Assembly: GCA_900764025.1 (NCBI GenBank)
Contig: CAAFMM010000504.1
Location: 1-7,702 of the forward strand
Source of the DNA: an uncultured Collinsella sp.
GTDB lineage: Bacteria; Actinomycetota; Coriobacteriia; Coriobacteriales; Coriobacteriaceae
Direction of reading: 5' to 3'
DNA length: 7,702 nucleotides
In this document: piece by piece, positions 5,919 through 7,702 of the stretch
How positions within the stretch are numbered: the first letter of the stretch is position 1
Layout: each line of letters opens with the position of its first letter
Notes under the pieces: model-generated
Told to the model about the DNA's origin: nothing
The model's database searches: none
What the model saw: the letters and a program-made list of their open reading frames with translations, nothing else
Position numbers and translations under genes: made by a program

Positions 5919-7424
5919 CTATTGAGGAAGCTCGATTTCGGCTTCCGACGGGATGCGGAAGTAGGTCTCGGTCCAGTCGGTGAGTTTGTGCTCGAGCTCG
6001 CGGGTGATGGCGCCGTCGAGCATGCGCCAGGTCCAGTTGCCGCCCAGCGTGGCAGGGGTGTTGATGCGCGCCTCGTTGCCCAAGTTGAGCAGGTCTTGCA
6101 TGGTGTAGATGCACGTGTCGCTCACGCTGGCGGCGATGGTGCGATTGAGTGCATCTGCCATGGGTTCGCCGGCCTGCTGATGGGTGTACAGGGCTGCCTG
6201 CTCGCGCTGACGCGGGGTGGCCGTTCCCTCAAACCAACCGCGCGCCGTTTCGTTGTCGTGGGTGCCCACATAGGCGACGGTGTTGGCGATGTAGTTATGC
6301 GGCAGGTAGTACGAGTTGGTGCCCTCAAAGGCAAACTGCAGGATCTTCATGCCGGGGAAGCCCGAGTTGTCGCGCATGTCGATGACGCCGGGGGTGAGGA
6401 AGCCCAGGTCCTCGGCGATAATGGGCAGCGTGCCGAGCTTTTCCTCGAGTGTCTTGAAGAACTTGAGGCCGGGACCCTGCGTCCACGAACCGTAGGACGA
6501 ATCGGGCGAGGAGAACGGCACCTCCCAATAGGCTTCGAAGCCGCGGAAGTGATCCAGGCGGATGACGTCGTACATGTCGAGTGCGGCGCGAATGCGGCCC
6601 TCCCACCAGGAGAAGCCGTCGGACTCCATGGCGTCCCAGTCGTAGATGGGGTTGCCCCAGTACTGGCCGGTGGCCGAGAACTGGTCGGGCGGCGTGCCGG
6701 CGACGCTCACGGGATTGCCGACGGCGTCGATCTTAAAGAGCTCAGGTGTCGCCCACATCTCGACGGAGTCACGCGAGACATAGATGGGCAAATCTCCGAT
6801 GATGAGAATGTCGCGCTCGTTGGCATAGGCCTTGAGGCGGCTCCACTGGCGATCGAAGAAGTACTGCGTCATCTGGTGATACAGCATGCGCTCGGGATGA
6901 TCGGCGCAAACTTTGCTGCTGGCGTCGCCGCGGGTACGAAGCTCCTCGGGCCACTCCCAAAACGCCCTAAGGCCGCACTCCTCCTTAACGGTCATAAACT
7001 CGCAGTAGGGGATGAGCCAGTCCTCGTTGGCCTGGATAAAGTCATCAAAGTCCGCAGGCTTGTTAGTGGCAAAGCGCTGGACGGCACGGTCGAAAATCTG
7101 ACGGCGACCGCCAAAGATGGCGCCGTAGTCGACGTTGGTGGGGTAAGACCCCAGATACACGCCGTCGATATCGCGCTGCTCTAGGTAGCCAGCTTCGATA
7201 AGCTCGGCAAAGTCGATAAAGTTGGGGTTGCCTGCGCGGGCCGAGAACGACTGATAGGGCGAATCGCCATAGCTGGTCGTCGTGAGGGGCAGAATCTGCC
7301 AGTAATGTTGTTTGCACAATGCGAGGAAATCGACAAAGTCGTAGGCGTTCCAGCCAAAGCCGCCGATGCCGTAAGGTCCGGGCAATGACGAAACGGGCAT
7401 CAGAACACCGCTTGCACGCTCCAT
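5919..7424 (-). CDS. malQ: 4-alpha-glucanotransferase (amylomaltase, GH77)
   Basis: This cytoplasmic disproportionating enzyme transfers maltodextrin chains between acceptors, releasing glucose and making longer chains that the phosphorylase can use. Numbered from the ATG at 7424 (501 residues), it shows the N-terminal PVSSLPGPYGIGGFG (10-24), GDLPIYVSRD (210-219), PPDQFSATGQYWGNP (245-259) and RLDHFRG with the nucleophile Asp291. It also has IIAEDLG with acid/base Glu338, and GTHDNET with Asp390. These match Asp293, Glu340 and Asp395 of the 500-residue Thermus amylomaltase. The frame continues upstream to an ATG at 7496, adding 24 basic residues unlike the family. A putative promoter -10 box at 7515-7510 would leave almost no leader for that start, so I prefer 7424. 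The ribosome binding site for 7424 is imperfect: AAAAGGA lies 14 bases away, or GGTGAG 7 bases away. The 7496 start therefore remains possible. Confidence 0.94.
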   Translation of the reverse strand: MERASGVLMPVSSLPGPYGIGGFGWNAYDFVDFLALCKQHYWQILPLTTTSYGDSPYQSFSARAGNPNFIDFAELIEAGYLEQRDIDGVYLGSYPTNVDYGAIFGGRRQIFDRAVQRFATNKPADFDDFIQANEDWLIPYCEFMTVKEECGLRAFWEWPEELRTRGDASSKVCADHPERMLYHQMTQYFFDRQWSRLKAYANERDILIIGDLPIYVSRDSVEMWATPELFKIDAVGNPVSVAGTPPDQFSATGQYWGNPIYDWDAMESDGFSWWEGRIRAALDMYDVIRLDHFRGFEAYWEVPFSSPDSSYGSWTQGPGLKFFKTLEEKLGTLPIIAEDLGFLTPGVIDMRDNSGFPGMKILQFAFEGTNSYYLPHNYIANTVAYVGTHDNETARGWFEGTATPRQREQAALYTHQQAGEPMADALNRTIAASVSDTCIYTMQDLLNLGNEARINTPATLGGNWTWRMLDGAITRELEHKLTDWTETYFRIPSEAEIELPQ

Positions 7425-7507
7425 GGATGCACTCACCGTCCTTTTGAATAAGGGGCTGCGCCGTAGATGGATAGACGGCTCGTCCCGAGTTTCCATTTCT
7501 ATTGTCC

Positions 7508-7606
7508 CTATTGTAGAACATGTTGTTTAAACATGTATAGAGAGAATGAAAAAGTTGCCGCCTTTCGGTGAATGGTAGTGCGCCATAGACGATATGAGTT
7601 GAACAT
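7508..7606 (-). CDS. Possible 32-residue leader ORF upstream of malQ
   Basis: An ATG at 7606-7604 follows the strong ribosome binding site AAGGGGAGGAG (7623-7613), with GGAGG eight bases from the start. It opens a 32-codon frame (beginning MFNSYRLWRT, ending FKQHVLQ) that stops with TAG at 7510-7508, eleven bases before the upstream candidate malQ ATG at 7496. The peptide is basic and aromatic and resembles nothing I know. The ribosome binding site can fold into a 5-bp hairpin (GGGAG 7620-7616 with CTCCC 7612-7608). It may be a translated leader, or chance: the frame is short, and a second candidate promoter overlaps its 3' end. Confidence 0.3.
   Translation of the reverse strand: MFNSYRLWRTTIHRKAATFSFSLYMFKQHVLQ
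7510..7539 (-). promoter_or_regulatory. Candidate malQ-proximal promoter
   Basis: On the - strand TATACA (7539-7534) and TACAAT (7515-7510) are separated by 18 bp. They match the sigma-A -35 and -10 consensus at four and five of six positions. Transcription would start near 7503, leaving about 80 nt of leader before the ATG at 7424 but only a few nt before the ATG at 7496. The inverted repeat at 7518-7536 fills most of the spacer. This is a prediction by eye only. Confidence 0.38.
7518..7536. promoter_or_regulatory. Inverted repeat, candidate operator of malQ
   Basis: ACATGTT (7518-7524) and AACATGT (7530-7536) form a 7-bp inverted repeat around a 5-bp spacer. It lies within the predicted promoter between the -35 and -10 boxes, where a dimeric repressor would block polymerase. 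ACATGT also occurs once in the malQ-glgP gap, as the palindrome GACATGTC at 5813-5820. The binding protein is unknown; a LacI-family maltose regulator is one possibility by context only. Confidence 0.35.
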
Positions 7607-7661
7607 TGGGAGCTCCTCCCCTTGCGGCTCTTTTGTGGGTCGGGCGACAATGGTCGTCGTC

Positions 7662-7691
7662 ATTAAAGACCGGCTGCCAGCCAGGTTGCAA
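7662..7691 (-). promoter_or_regulatory. Candidate distal promoter for leader ORF and malQ
   Basis: On the - strand TTGCAA (7691-7686) and TTTAAT (7667-7662) are spaced by 18 bp, matching the sigma-A boxes at four and five of six positions. The -35 box lies in a short inverted repeat, TTGCA (7686-7690) and TGCAA (7695-7699). Transcription would start near 7655, giving a leader that includes the 32-codon frame. The rest of 7607-7702 shows a second small palindrome (GGCTG 7672-7676 / CAGCC 7678-7682) and no gene I can recognise. Confidence 0.3.
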
Positions 7692-7702
7692 CAATGCAAG
7701 AA

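Noticed and set aside
5922..7184. A 420-codon open frame on the + strand opposite malQ
   Set aside because: It is antisense to a complete GH77 gene with all three catalytic residues. Its composition is shadow-like and shows no known motif.

Overview
The window is chromosomal, GC-rich DNA carrying a maltodextrin (alpha-glucan oligosaccharide) uptake and breakdown locus. The codon use, strong Shine-Dalgarno sites, and mix of Firmicutes-like protein sequences in a GC-rich background suggest a gut actinobacterium of the Coriobacteriia, most like Collinsella. This assignment is inferred from general sequence character, not from a marker gene.

Layout. Positions 1-3063 (+ strand) hold the last part of a sugar ABC-transporter operon. 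It contains the probable tail of a substrate-binding protein gene, two binding-protein-dependent permeases of the MalF/MalG type (102-956 and 956-1795, overlapping by one base), and an MsmK/MsmX/UgpC-type ATPase (1864-3063) with an unusual lysine-rich insert near its N-terminus. GC-rich hairpins sit in the gaps before the first permease and before the ATPase, and both are followed by the same GCATATYGAAAGG block that carries the ribosome binding site. A rho-independent terminator at 3132-3178 closes the operon. On the - strand, facing the operon, are a 4-alpha-glucanotransferase (malQ, 5919-7424, possibly from 7496) and a glycogen/maltodextrin phosphorylase (glgP/malP, 3522-5789). Each is followed by its own terminator (5825-5870 and 3461-3493). 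The right end (7497-7702) is the malQ leader, with candidate promoters, inverted repeats and a possible 32-codon leader ORF.

Function. The ABC transporter would import maltodextrins. MalQ disproportionates short chains into longer ones plus glucose, and the phosphorylase releases glucose-1-phosphate from the longer chains.

The most unusual item is non-coding. Between the two convergent terminators (3204-3421) lie three 57-bp palindromic modules at 80-81 bp spacing. Each has 15-nt arms (core GATCTGTAAC / GTTACAGATC) around a spacer of exactly 27 nt. Arm changes at two positions preserve pairing, and the spacers are only weakly similar. I do not recognise this as a named repeat family.
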